Assembly: GCA_022376515.1 (NCBI GenBank)
Contig: WTXI01000006.1
Coordinates: 1-64,000, forward strand
Length of the DNA stretch: 64,000 bases
Origin: Lactifluus volemus
Taxonomy: Eukaryota; Basidiomycota; Agaricomycetes; Russulales; Russulaceae
Reading direction: 5' to 3'
Shown here: piece by piece, positions 35,655 to 47,208 of the stretch
Layout: every line of letters begins with the position of its first letter
Position numbering within the stretch: position 1 is the first letter of the stretch
Notes under the pieces: model-generated
What the model was told of the DNA's origin: nothing
Database searches by the model: none
What the model saw: only the letters and a program-made list of their open reading frames with translations
Position numbers and translations under genes: made by a program

Positions 35655-37214
35655 CTAACCCAGCCGGGCCTTTTTCCTAGTATGTCCGCCAGCCCCCGCG
35701 CTCACCGTAACACTCGCAAAACTTGCTGCACTTCCATGGGTCTGGGTCTGCAAGTGTTGCTGTTGGGTGAATTGTGCTGCGGTTGCTGCGCCTGTGTGGC
35801 CTGGGCAGGCATCATAGATGGTGCTTCATCCTGTGTGATCCGACGCTGCGGAGGAAGCTGTGATGGAGAACTGAGCTGTTGTTGGAACACGCTAGTGGGA
35901 CCATTCATAAGCTCGAAAACGGCCATGCTATTATTAAACACGAACTTGTAAGTAGGAAGCGGGTCTTCCTGGAACCAACCGTGTGATAGAGCTTCTCTGG
36001 CAGTCATCCTCTTGTCGGGGTCATAAGTGAACAACTTGCTGAGGAAATTTACTGCCGCGGGGGGCAAAGAACGTTGTTTACACCAGACATCAAGACGATT
36101 TGGAGAACTGGAATGTCCAAGCATTCAAAAATGAAATATCGTAGGACGGGAAAGTATTTACTCATCCAATCGTTTCACGCTGTAATATTCGGGAGTATTC
36201 CTCATCCCTGGCCATTCCCGTTCTGCAGAGAAGAGATATGTCAACACGCATAGAATAACGGAAAGAGACAGCTCACCATCAGGTTTCCCGAGTACTTCAA
36301 TGACCTTAAGAAGCTGATCCTTCTGAAAAGGGACATTTTTCTTTGAATCTAATTTAGCCTCCTCGCCTTTGAAAATGGGACGAAGGCTAGCCAACTCGGC
36401 CATAACACAGCCGACAGCCCAGCAGTCGACTGCTTTGTGGTAATGCTTTGATCCCATTAGAAGCTCCGGTGAGCGGTACCAGATAGTGACCACCACTTTG
36501 TCCCCGGCAAAGAGGGGCTGCAACGGCTGGTATGTAAGACGGGCGAGACCAAGATCTCCGATTTTGACTATCCCGGTCGAGGTGATAAGAATATTAGCCG
36601 GCTTGAGATCTCGATGCAGTATATGAGAGTCATGAAGATATAGAAGACCATTCAAAAGTTGGTAAATGAGGGATTTAAGCAAGTCTTGAGGTATATGGGA
36701 GCGAAGCGTCTGTGAATAGTGATGGATGACTTGCTGAGGTCCAGTGATAGTCAGTCCCACTCACGAAGCCGAGAGCCTATGAGACTTACTAAAAAGTCGT
36801 GTTCAGCGTACTCGAATACCATATAGATCGATTTATCCTCTAATATGACTTCCTTCAGGGCGACAATGTTCTCGTGGGATATCTCCCTGTTGAGCTATGC
36901 CAGATTCAATGACCCACAACAACAACAATTCGCATATAAACGTGTGTACCCACTGCAATTTCACGGATAGCGCTCTGGCTGATGCCAGTATATGTCGCTA
37001 CGTCTCCATCTTTGTCAGGCTTGAACTTTTTGATGGCATGAAGCTTGCCATCCTCATCCTTGCTCTGTGCTTTATACACCCGACCGTAAGTTCCAGATGA
37101 GATGAAACCAAGGATGGTGTATTTGGATGCGACACTACGATGAGCTTCATCACGCTTAGCACGGTAAACTCGCATCACGTCATGTTGTATTGCCTGAGAC
37201 CAATCGTCGACCAT
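35655..37214 (-). CDS. SSN3: Cyclin-dependent kinase 8 (Mediator kinase module, Ssn3/Srb10)
   Basis: Kinase of the Mediator CDK8 module, a mainly repressive regulator of transcription. It contains [15 protein letters not shown] (P-loop), [15 protein letters not shown] (catalytic Lys), [10 protein letters not shown] (the PSTAIRE-equivalent helix, CDK8-type), [21 protein letters not shown] and [14 protein letters not shown]. The CDK8-specific loop [20 protein letters not shown] follows. The tail reads [13 protein letters not shown], then in another frame [10 protein letters not shown] and [11 protein letters not shown] with the stop at 35655-35657. One base is probably missing near 35778-35784; in the unrepaired frame the ORF ends at 35702. 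ATG 37214 ([20 protein letters not shown]) is chosen because upstream sequence looks like a 5' UTR intron; the open frame extends to an ATG at 37337. Confidence 0.9.
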
Positions 37215-37360
37215 CTGAGACGAGTCACAAGCAGAGGGTGATTTCGAGTCGAGAGAAGAAGGCAAGCTGTAAACTGGCCGGATCGTCCTGCCGTACCGGG
37301 CCGCAAGTTTCCGAATTGTGTATTTCGTGTTTATCATTGCAGTTTAATTCTTATCAACTC
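37215..37360. promoter_or_regulatory. Divergent promoter, CDK8 / histone deacetylase
   Basis: 146 bp separate the CDK8 ATG (37214) from the histone deacetylase ATG (37361). If CDK8 really starts at 37337 only 23 bp remain. It contains a probable 5' UTR intron of CDK8 ending in CAG directly before the ATG. Confidence 0.5.
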
Positions 37361-39362
37361 ATGCCTCAACGCCGAGTGTCTTACTACTATGACCGTAAGC
37401 TCTTTCCCTTATTTCTGAAACATTTACAGATTACTCTTCAGCCGACGTTGGATCGTACTCGTATGGCCTGGGTCATCCCATGAAACCGCTCCGTATGCGC
37501 ATCACCCACGAGTTGCTCACTGCGTACGATATGTTAGACAAAATGGATGTCCTAGTATGTGTTCTCCTTTCTGTATAGCTGTTATCTGAGTGCAGGGGCA
37601 GAGAGCAGAGCGTGCAAGTCCTGAAGCCATGACATCGTTTCATACCGACGAGTATATTCATTTCCTGGCCAGGGTCACTCCAGATACAGCCGAAGAGTTG
37701 ACATATAATGGAACGAGATGTGAGCTGTCTCATAAGCTGACTTGCTTAGAAGGCTGAAATTTGACCCCAAGTTCTCGTTGGAGACGACAATCCCGCTTTT
37801 GATGGGGTGTTCGAGTTCTGCTCTATTTCGGCAGGCGGTACCATAGGTACGCGACTCACACTCCGGTTTACCCACTCACAGACTAAATTTCCTCCTCTAG
37901 CTGCTGCAAAAGAATCACATCAGGTGCTGCCGATGTTTCAATCAATTGGGCGGGCGGCCTTCATCATGCTAAGAAGAGGGAGGCGTCTGGCTTTTGTTAT
38001 ATCAATGACATGTGCTCGGAATCCTTGAGCTCTTGCGAACATACCCAAGGGTGTTGTACATTGACATCGACTGTCACCACGGTGATGGTGTCGAGGAAGC
38101 CTTCTACACGACAGATCGTGTAATGACATGCAGCTTCCACAAATTTGGGGAGTACTTCCCTGGAACCGGAACACAGGAAGACCGAGGCCGGGGGAAGGGA
38201 ACGGGATACGCTATCAATGTCCCGTTGAAGGATGGTCTCAACGACGACTCCTTCAGAAGCATATACGAACCAGTAAGGGGTCCTTCATATGACACATTGC
38301 TTGCGGAAGTGATTATCGGCCCCAGGTCGTTGCCCGTATCGTTGACGTCTTTCAACCGTCGGTGATTGTCCTTCAATGTGGAGCCGATTCTCTCGCGGGT
38401 GACAAGCTAGGGTGTTTTAACGTGACGATGCAAGGCCACGCTCATTCCGTTCGCTTCGTTCGTGATATGAATATCCCATTCATCCTACTTGGTGGCGGTG
38501 GATACACAGTAAAGAATGCGTCCAGAACGTGGGCATACGAGACTGCGTGCGCACTCGGGATTGAAAACGACATTGACCTCAATCTCCCGTGGAACGAGTT
38601 CTTCGATTGGTTTGGACCTCGATACAGACTCGAAGTTGCAGAGAACAACATGGAGGACATGAATTTGAAGGATGGCTCCCTGGATAGAGTAAGGTAAGTT
38701 GATAATCGTAGCGTTCGTACCCTTCTCAATCATGGCAGAGAAGCAGCTTTACAGCAACTTTCTGAGCTCCAGCCTGTCCCTTCGGTAGGCCTCCATGACG
38801 TTCCCCGAGAGAGTGTTGGACAACATCTTGGACTCATGACGGACGACGAGGCGCCACCAACGGATGAGTTGGATGATAGGCTGGCTCGTAAGATCCGCGA
38901 TATTCATTGAGAATTATCCATGCTAACGTCCCCTTAGAGCATGGTCGTTATGTGTATCGTCTGCAAGAAGCAGATGCGCGTGAGCCTGACTCCGACGAAT
39001 CTGAGGACTTTGAATCACACAGATATGATTCTGCTGACTCTACAGCCAGCCGGAGTCGCCAGGCTCGGCAGCAGCGTTCGAGACAGAAGAAGCGCATGAG
39101 CATAATGTCAAACGAATGGTACGAAGTGCCACGGTTAAATCACCTAGGCTACTACGAACGGGGCAACGACGAAAATGTTGGCAACAACAGGTCGGGGAGA
39201 TTAAGATTCTTTGACAGTAGGCTACGATGGGACGTCGATGCGCGGCGGGTTGTTCCAAACAGCGACATCCGTTTGGGCGTGAAGAACCTCATGGAAAGAA
39301 GTGGGTCAAAGCATGATGTAATGGACATGGAAGAAGATTGTATAGAGGAAGAAGAGGGCTGA
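37361..39362 (+). CDS. Class I histone deacetylase (Rpd3/Hos2 type)
   Basis: Zn-dependent lysine deacetylase of nuclear corepressor complexes. Exons join to [79 protein letters not shown] and [20 protein letters not shown] (catalytic HH). Then come [20 protein letters not shown] (zinc Asp/His), [20 protein letters not shown] (zinc Asp) and [20 protein letters not shown]. The C-terminal ~190 residues are charged and disordered, ending [10 protein letters not shown]. Two single-base gaps break the frame: in the A-run 37908-37911 (AAAK to RITSGAADV) and near 38010-38012 (IND to VLGILELL). All catalytic residues are present once these are allowed for. The N-terminus looks closer to Hos2 than Rpd3; this is a judgement from memory of the families. 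Confidence 0.9.
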
Positions 39363-39552
39363 AGTAGTATCGTCATACCTCTAGCTACGTTTCCTAGTCC
39401 AATCTATTCGATAAGATAAAATGTGTATTTGTAGATTCGAATTCACGACCTGTCACATGCACGTGTAATGTGACATGTCAATACGCTCTGATTCGTTCAG
39501 AGGTACGACACACAGCCGAACCTCACTTCTCACTTCCCCCATCTGAGCCAAT

Positions 39553-41071
39553 ATGCCGACCGACTATGAACGCCAGCGTGCAGAGAGGGTTGCTCAAAAT
39601 ACGAAGATGCTCCAAGATCTCATGGGAACACATAAAGAAAACGTGTCTACGGTCAAGAAGACCGCAAAGAAGACCGAGACGCGAACTGCGGGACGCAAAA
39701 GTGTCCCAAACAAGCCGGCCAAAGTTCCAAAAAAGCGTGCGCAGTCTCTTCCGACGATAGGGAGTCTGGAACGCCCAAACGGATGCGTCTGGAGAGTCCA
39801 CAGCTTGGCCTCCGCCGCAGCTCAAGAAACGCAGGGAAGACACAACCTGACTATCAAGGAGAGCTCCAGACCCGACTCCCCCGTTTGGTCACGACGAAAG
39901 TTGGCGTGGACCATGATAGAGAACCAAATCAGCGCTCTGGAAAGCGAATACACGACCCGTATGTTGGATGTCTATTGATAGTTTCGCAAATTTATGCTGA
40001 TACGATACATGACTATAGTAAGACGTTTGGTCACATTCCAGGTATTCCAGTTGGGACTTGGTGGGAAACCCGGTAAGCCCCACTCCTATGTTGTTGTTCT
40101 CGAGCTTGAATAACACCGGGGTAGGGAGGATTGCAGTGCTGACGCTATCCATGCGTACGTCGCGGTCTCAAAACTATACCTGATTATCTGAGATGTTATA
40201 CCAGCCCATGGGTTGCGGGAATATCTGGCTCACCTCAAGGGGCCTATTCTGTTGCTCTTTCCGGGGGGTACGAAGACGACGTGGACATGGGAGAGTGCTT
40301 GTAAGTGCTTTCTGTAGGTAAAATATCCTGTCTAACGTTCATCTAGTACGTTTACCGGATCTGGTAAAGTCCAAACTCCGCGGTCAAACGCACCCACTGA
40401 TTTTTTTTTAGGCGGACGAGCTCTGAAGGGAACCAAAGCAAATCCTAAGAATGTGCGTTCCTGCCACTTCAATGAGACGTTGAAATCTGAAATGCTTGCT
40501 CTCATTTTCAGCTGCGGACGGCGCCCCAGAGCACAGATCAGAGTTTCGAAAATCCGTTTAACAAAGCGCTGAAGGTGATATTCTTGCTGTTATTCATCTT
40601 CACCCTTAATCTTCTCCATAGATATCGTCGGAGACTAGAAAACCGGTCCGGGTAATTCGTGGATACAAGCTGAATTCACCATACGCCCCGTCGGAAGGGT
40701 GCGACTTCCCTCCTTTGCGCGTACTAGGGTTGCTGACCAACTAGGTTACAGATACCGATATGACGGCCTCTATAAGGTTGAGAAGGTGAGGTTCTGTGTC
40801 GCCAGTCGTGTCCTTCTTCATGAGGATTTCAGGCATGGATGGAAAAAGGTCTAAATGACGGCGGCTTTTTGGTTTGCAAATTCATTTTCCGAGTAAGTTC
40901 GGACGCTTCCTATAATCACACACTTGATTATTTTTTTTCCAGCGAGTGCCGGGGCAGCCTCCCTTGCAGACGCAGGACGCGGGAGAAACAGATGATGACG
41001 ACGGTAGTGATGGAGATCCTACTGCTGTCCCCATGGAAAATGACTCCCAGTCCAACAAGTCTGTCAACTAG
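39553..41071 (+). CDS. SRA/YDG-domain protein (stand-alone, UHRF1-SRA-like)
   Basis: SRA domains bind hemimethylated or modified cytosine. The N-terminus (MPTDYERQRAERVAQNTKML) and a basic Lys-rich stretch precede SSDDRESGTPKRMRLESPQ and LRRSSRNAGKTQPDYQGE. The SRA domain follows in six or more exons: KTFGHIPGIPVGTWWETR, SADAIHAPWVAGISGSPQGA, YSVALSGGYEDDVDMGE, FTFTGSGGRALKGTK, NPFNKALK, PVRVIRGYKLNSPYAPSEGY, RYDGLYKVEKAW and GFLVCKFIFRRVPGQPPLQ. It ends in an acidic tail with the stop at 41069-41071. One base appears missing near 39744-39750. No RING, PHD or methyltransferase domain is present, so this is a reader, not a ligase. It lies 190 bp after the histone deacetylase, same strand. Confidence 0.88.
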
Positions 41072-41997
41072 TTGGCTTGACATGTGTTTGTTCTGCCATT
41101 ATTTGCTTGCTCCCCCACCTTTATCTTACCACTATGTGTATTGGCCTGGCCCATCATTTTGTGAAGCCAGAGCTGCCTTGGTGCCAGGCCAAAGCTGGGG
41201 CTTCCAGGCCAAGCTGGGCTGGAACACCACTAATTAGGTCCTTCCTGCATGTAATGCTTCATACATGCTGTAGTTATCACCGAGTTTTCTCGACCTGTTA
41301 ATACACATAACGAAGGCAAACCTCAGGGTGGTAGCCTTGGAGGTTCTTTCTCTACATAATTGTCTATTCCTGCGCAGTTTTGCTCGTTCTGCCTAGCCGA
41401 CACTGTTAGGTACCGAGTAATGGAACTCATGCCCAAAAACACTGATTCTCGTCACTGCAAAAGAAATGCAGGTCGTTAGTGGTAACTTCTTTCTGATCCG
41501 CTCTGGGAGCCTTGGAAATTTGGGGTTGTCTTCTACGCTTATATTACTGGCTTTACCTTTTCAAGTCTCCTGTCGTCAACAGACTCACTCCAAGTTCCCA
41601 ACCCTGTTCTTAGTAGGAGGATATGGCTGTCTTCCTCTTTGCATCCGTAGCGATGCTAATTTTCACATCTTTACCTCCACACAGCTCGTATTGCGGCCAT
41701 CTTGGACACATCACGTGAGAATATTTTGTTCCTCGCTCTGACTATCCCTTGGTTAAGTCTGGCGGTATTGCAGCCGCTAAGGTGAATCTATTGCAAAAAA
41801 AGGCTACAGACATCAAGGATGCAAAATTTATTTTGGCCACGCTCCAATTTCTGTCTATCGAACACTACAAACATTGAATGTACCTCGTACAGTACAGAAT
41901 CCAATGCAGAGTGTTATATATCTTGTTGGTACAATAAGTATGTGAGTTCAGGTGATTCCGGAAATATTCGGGAACTCATGGCGATCATAAGCGTGTT
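41072..41997. other. Intergenic, SRA gene 3' flank / NUP42 3' flank
   Basis: About 930 bp of convergent 3' sequence. Only small ORFs without domains. A quasi-repeat occurs at 41158-41218, where GGCCAAAGCTGGGG and GGCCAAGCTGGG recur within a GCCAG-rich stretch. No RNA gene recognised. Confidence 0.5.
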
Positions 41998-43625
41998 CTA
42001 TCGCATATCCAGGGGCGGGATCCAATCAGGTACATTATCCCAGGAGAATCGTGATGCTGCAAAGGCAGCGCGAACGTCGTCCGGTAACAGCGAGGAGTAG
42101 TTTGCTGGCAACAATGCGTCGTATGGATCTAAACCTGGCTTGTACGTTGGCTTCACGTTTGCAAAATCAGGGGGAGCAGACTTTGCTTGAGACTTTGGTA
42201 CAATTGTGGACCCACTTGGCGATACAGGTTGATTAAAGCCCGACCGGTGAGGCGCCATGGGAGAGCCGAAAGCGGACGTTTGTGTAGTTGGTTGACCAAA
42301 AGCAGTAGTTGCGACTGGTCGACCGAAAGCGGAGGTGGGAGGAGTAGGCTGGCCAAATGCTGGCGTCGACTGACCAAATGCCGTCGCAGTCGGCGAACTG
42401 GAGGATGTTATGGGTGCTTGGCCAAATACTGAAGTAGGTGCCGAAGTGGCTGCCCGAAAGCGGACCCTGTGTTGTTGGTGGCGCCGAAGGGGGACGCCTG
42501 CCCAAATGCAGCTCCCGACGTTGAGCCGAAGGCGCTAGGTCTCCCAAACGCTGAACTGGTCGAAGTAGAATTCAGGGCGCCGAATGTTGATTGAGCGGGC
42601 TGCACACCGCCCCCGGAGCCACTGAACGCAGACTGTCCAAATGCTGGCCCAGCGGAGCTTGTAGTCGCAGCGGTTGCGAATGCGGATGGCACAGGTCCAG
42701 CGAATGCAGAGAATCCACCGCTGTTTGCATCCGCGCCACCGAAGTTAGGCTTGGCGACAGCAGGCTGACCAGATGCAGAAGGGGTTTGACCGAAACCAGG
42801 GGCACCGAAAGCAGGTGTCCTAAATGTTGAAGTTACAGGTGGTTGGCCAAACGCCGACGTCGTATTAGAGCTCTGCACGCCAAAGGTTGGGGGCTGTCCG
42901 AAACTAGAAGCATCTCCAGCAGCGAATACAGAACCTGAACCCGATCTCGGAAATACAGACAGACCACTGGGTGCGTCGGTTCCAAGGCTTTGTCGCTTCG
43001 CGGCTTCGAAGGCACTTTTTGTATCATTGCGAACAATAGCGAAGACTTTTTCGGAATTCGCGAAAGCATTTTGTTCATATTGAAACTTTCTCCTATATGA
43101 TCAAGGGATCGTTGGAATAATGTATCGGCAGCAACGCACATATTCATTAATATTGCCATTTCGCACGGCAGTGACTGCTTTAACACGAAGCTCTTCGAAT
43201 GATTCGTCGAGTGATGGCAGAAGATTTTTCTCGTGTTTCGCAGGTCCATAGGATGACAGTGGCCATGACGGTTTATCTCCTTTGACATCGAAGTCCTTGG
43301 CCATGGTTTCGAGGCTATGAGACTAGGCGTCAGCCAACTAGATGTGATCGGAACGAACTTGTCTCGTGCCTATATGGAATAGTCTTTGGGATGTTAGAAG
43401 ATGTCCATGTCGAACCTAATATTGATGATGAGTATGTGTGCAACACTGCAACGCAATAGCTCACCTCCGAAGGAAGCCTGAGAGGGCCGACTTCCTTGAG
43501 GGTTCTGGGGATGTTCATTACGACATTGATCGCCAAACTTGCATGTACCACGGAGAAAGAATTGGCAGATTGCCTGTGGAGGGATGAGTTGATACTGGTG
43601 CTACTATACGAGAGATTCTGACCAT
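41998..43625 (-). CDS. NUP42: FG-repeat nucleoporin with CCCH zinc finger (Nup42/Rip1 type)
   Basis: Cytoplasmic-face nucleoporin that binds Gle1 in mRNA export. The coding start is an ATG at 43625 immediately followed by an intron; exon 2 begins at 43573 with [20 protein letters not shown], a CCCH zinc finger. A further exon codes [20 protein letters not shown], then [19 protein letters not shown] and, after an intron, [20 protein letters not shown]. The FG region has about twenty SAFGQ/PAFG/AFG units (42900-42230). The conserved C-terminus is [17 protein letters not shown] at 41998, the Gle1-binding motif. The FG region changes frame near 42441-42456, where one base seems missing. Start codons of this gene and MLH3 are 44 bp apart. 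Confidence 0.88.
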
Positions 43626-43669
43626 GGTCGCGCAAACAGAGAGCGGGTGCTGACATAAGGGACCAGTCG
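43626..43669. promoter_or_regulatory. 44-bp divergent spacer, NUP42 / MLH3
   Basis: Only 44 bp separate the two start codons. The core promoters or 5' UTRs must therefore overlap each other or the neighbouring coding regions. Confidence 0.55.
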
Positions 43670-46600
43670 ATGACTTCGTTGCAAACACTTTCCGACCCAG
43701 TCCGCACAAGGCTTCGCTCGACACAAATTTTGACTTCACTGCCTCAAGTTCTGTCTGAACTTGTCCAAAACGCCCTTGACGCCTCAGCATCCCACCTTGA
43801 CATCGGGATTGACTGTCAAGAATGGGAATGCTGGGTCAAAGATGATGGCCATGGTATCTCAAGAAGCAGTCTAGATGTACTTTCCAGGAGCTATGAAGCT
43901 GGGAGGTATAGTATGTCCCTCATTTATCGGCTATCGCCTCCATCTAGACCAGCTATTCCAGACACGTCCAAGGCCTATAGTCTAGGCTCCCTGGTTGAAG
44001 TATGCACATTTGGATTCAGAGGAGAAGGTATAGTGCACATGCTCGACTCTCAATCATGTTCTATAATAATTGCTCAGCGCTGGCATCGGCGGCTGATGTG
44101 TCATGTCTGGAAATCTCCTCCCGAACGTCCATCTCTCAGGAGACCTGGTCTGTCATAACCAAGGTGCATGTCTTTCTACTGTCCTTTCTGCTCGTGTTGT
44201 TTAACGTTTAGCAGAGCGGCCGCTGTCTATACAATGGACCATCTACTCGCTGGCGATTGGAACGTCCGGGAACGGTTGTTTATCTTCGGGATATATTTCA
44301 CAATGTATGTGTATGTCAGGATTCGTGGCTCTTACTAGGAGGCGTTTTAATAGTTTATGTAGTTACCAATTCGACGCACCACTCATTCCCGCCCGTCGAA
44401 AACGATGGAAACCATTTGCAGAGACATAGAAACCTTGGCATTGGTATTCCCTGGGGTATCATTCACTGTCAGTGCTATGCGGCCGCTATCTGAAGCCGGG
44501 TTGCATAACGACCGAGTGTTGAACATTCCGAAGGTCCTGAAATTAACACCCAATCTTGGTTCTACTCACCTGAAACCCACTAGACCTCGTCCATCTTGTC
44601 TGCCTTTCGTCATATCCATGGTAAAACACTCGCCGAGGTGCGTGCGCATATCCCCTAGCTTGTATGTGCCTTTGGTTAATTTTCGCTTAGGACGTAGATG
44701 AGATTGCCGTGTCTTCAGGTTCAATGAAGCTCGAAGGCTTTATTAGTCTCAGAGGAGCGTATACCAAGGAAGGTGTTCCCTGGACATTAGTGCCCATTTG
44801 AACCTGATGGGGATCCCATGAATAGATTCATCAATACATCTGTCAGCTTTCTTTGTTCAATACCCGTGGTCTTTTTTGACGTCCTGGCCAGATGTCAACC
44901 ACCACCCACTCTCTTCATCCCATCATCTGCATCACACCATCGACCATGCTTTCTCTAATAGCGAATTCTCGAAGCGAGTGCGAATCCAGTGCACTATGTT
45001 GGAACACGTTAGTGACTGCTAAAATATAGATCCCATGCGCCAACATGGTCGACTATTCTCGTCGACGTTAGTGAGGTTATTCTCATCATTTAGAATAGGC
45101 TGAATGTTCCTTGCAGATACTCGGCGTTCTTCCCACAAACCTGACGCAAAACCTATATTCGTCTTTAGCCTGTCAATCCCTCCAATAGATATTGATAATT
45201 GTTTGGAGCCGGGGAAGTCAATGATACATGTTGCCGTAAGTTTACATCGACTGTAAAGATTTGCCTGTGGTTAAAAGACATTTTAGAATGAAGACGCCAT
45301 CGCGGATTTCGTTGACTCTGTCATTCACACATTCCTACTTCGTCACAGATTCCTTGTGAATAGCGAAGACAGGCCAGGGCCACGCGGCAAAAAAAGCGGA
45401 AGATGTTTGCCGGGGAGGAGTTGTCTATTAATAGATCTGGATCACCTGCCTCAATATCGACGCCTTCGAGAGCTAGAGCGCCATCCCAGGTGCAGCCCAT
45501 TATCGGCAAACGAGACGACGCGCTACAGTTACACGTGCACCCCGTTAGTGACAACAGTGTCGACATTCTTAGCTTTGATTTCATTCTCCTCCCAGGATCG
45601 TGACGCCAACGACGAAAATGACATTGTGTGGACGGATCCTTCCTCCGGCGCCACATTTTTGATCGATAAGAAGACGGGCCACTCGTATCCCCGCACCTCA
45701 CTATGGCCCAGTGTCGGGGAGGACAATGCGCGAACTATGAACACCGCGAGAAGAACCATCGATTCTGCCGATTCTGGAAGCAATGAAAGGCAAGCTCCGC
45801 AATGGATTCTCGATGCTCTAAAAGTGGGTGCTGGATGTGCAGAGACAGTGTCCCAAAGCTCACCGATTTAAGGACAACTGCGCGTATTTCATTAAAGAGG
45901 AACCAGTACCTGCCGTCTCTCAACGACTTCCAACTGTTCTCTCCTCCGAACATATCGCATCTGCGGCAGGTGCCACATATTTCAGTGGCTCACTCGCCTT
46001 CACCTTTGACGAAACTTCCACATGGGGCCTCAAGCGGGGTGATCTCTCCCGTATGAAGGTGATAAATCAACTGGACAGGAAGTTTATCGTTTGTGTACTG
46101 ATTTTATCGGAGAAGGTAACAGCCAAACATCCGACCTCCCAAAACGCATGCTGGTTCTCGTTGATCAACATGCCGCCTCTGAACGAGTGCGCGTCGAGGG
46201 TTTCTTGAAGACCCTGTGTCACCACTTCCTTTGTCCCGAAAGTAGCGGGAGTCAGAGCGCGTTCCTTTCTGAGCTAAACCCGCCACGTCCTGTTCTTCTC
46301 AGCCGAAGAGAGGCATCTATTCTCTGCCGCGACACCAAGTGCATATTGAGACGATGGGGCTTTGATTTGAGCTGGCCTGAATCTGAGAGTCGTGACCAAA
46401 CACCGTCCCGGATGCGTATGAACAAGTCCTGGTGCACAGCATACCACAGGTGGCCGGTGAGAAGGTGCGAGAAGATGCGCTTTGTGACAAACGATGTTCA
46501 TCCATGTACCAGATTCTCGTGGGTGATGAGCTCCGTCATTTCCTCAGAGACTACGCGACAGAATTCGAGACCAGCGATGTACTACCAACCCTAGGATCCG

Positions 46601-47152
46601 AGATGCTCGGTGCGGATCAAGATGGCCCTGCGTGGCACAAGGCGCTTCGTTGGTGCCCAAGGAGTTTGCTCGAGATCATCAATTCAAGGGCTTGCAGAGG
46701 TTCGCGTTCATCGATGGTAGTTGACTTCGACTGACGCCGCTCAAGGTGCCATCATGTTCAACGACACTTTATCACTTGAGCAATGCGAAAGATTGATGTC
46801 CCAACTTGCCGAGACCGCATTCCCTTTTCAGTGCGCGCATGGAAGGTTAGTCAGTCATTCACGGGGCGCCGGAGCTCACCCTCTGACGTAATTTCCTATC
46901 GATCTTTGTGCTTGTAGACCATCCTTAGTACCGTTGGCAGGGACGTCTGAGTGTGCCTCAGGAAAGGGCAGACGACCAAAGGTTGACTGGGCGCGAGGTG
47001 GATCGGAGTTAGCATTATCTTCGGGGGATGGTGGGTGGGGAATCAGCTCAGCAAGAGCTGGATCCGGGTCGAGCGCCCATATGGTTGGCGAACCCGTGAC
47101 GTCACCGCTTCCCCGCAATAATATAAGAGGAGCAGGTGCTGCCGAGTCGTGA
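43670..47152 (+). CDS. MLH3: DNA mismatch repair / meiotic crossover protein MLH3
   Basis: MutL homologue; with Mlh1 it forms the MutL-gamma endonuclease that resolves meiotic crossovers. N-terminal GHKL ATPase: LPQVLSELVQNALDASASHL (Asn for Mg), VKDDGHGIS (DGxG), AYSLGSLVEVCTFGFRGEAL (GFRGEAL), then RWRLERPGTVVYLRDIFHN and LPIRRTTHSRPSKTMETICR. The C-terminal domain has DQHAASERVRVE, matching the DQHA(x)2E(x)4E endonuclease motif. It also has YEQVLVHSIPQVAGEKVRED, EQCERLMSQLAETAFPFQCA and HGRPSLVPL. A 60-residue Ser/Gly-rich tail follows to the stop at 47150-47152. One frame change near 46404-46408 is repaired by one added base. Numerous short introns; the middle third was not fully resolved. 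Confidence 0.9.
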
Positions 47153-47208
47153 TCCATTCTCTTCATTCTCCATAGTTTCAATCTACATCTTCGATACACA
47201 TCGTAACC

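Noticed and set aside
41158..41218. GGCCAA(A)GCTGGG quasi-repeat as a possible mobile-element end
   Set aside because: Only two imperfect units, with no terminal inverted repeats, target-site duplication or element coding sequence.
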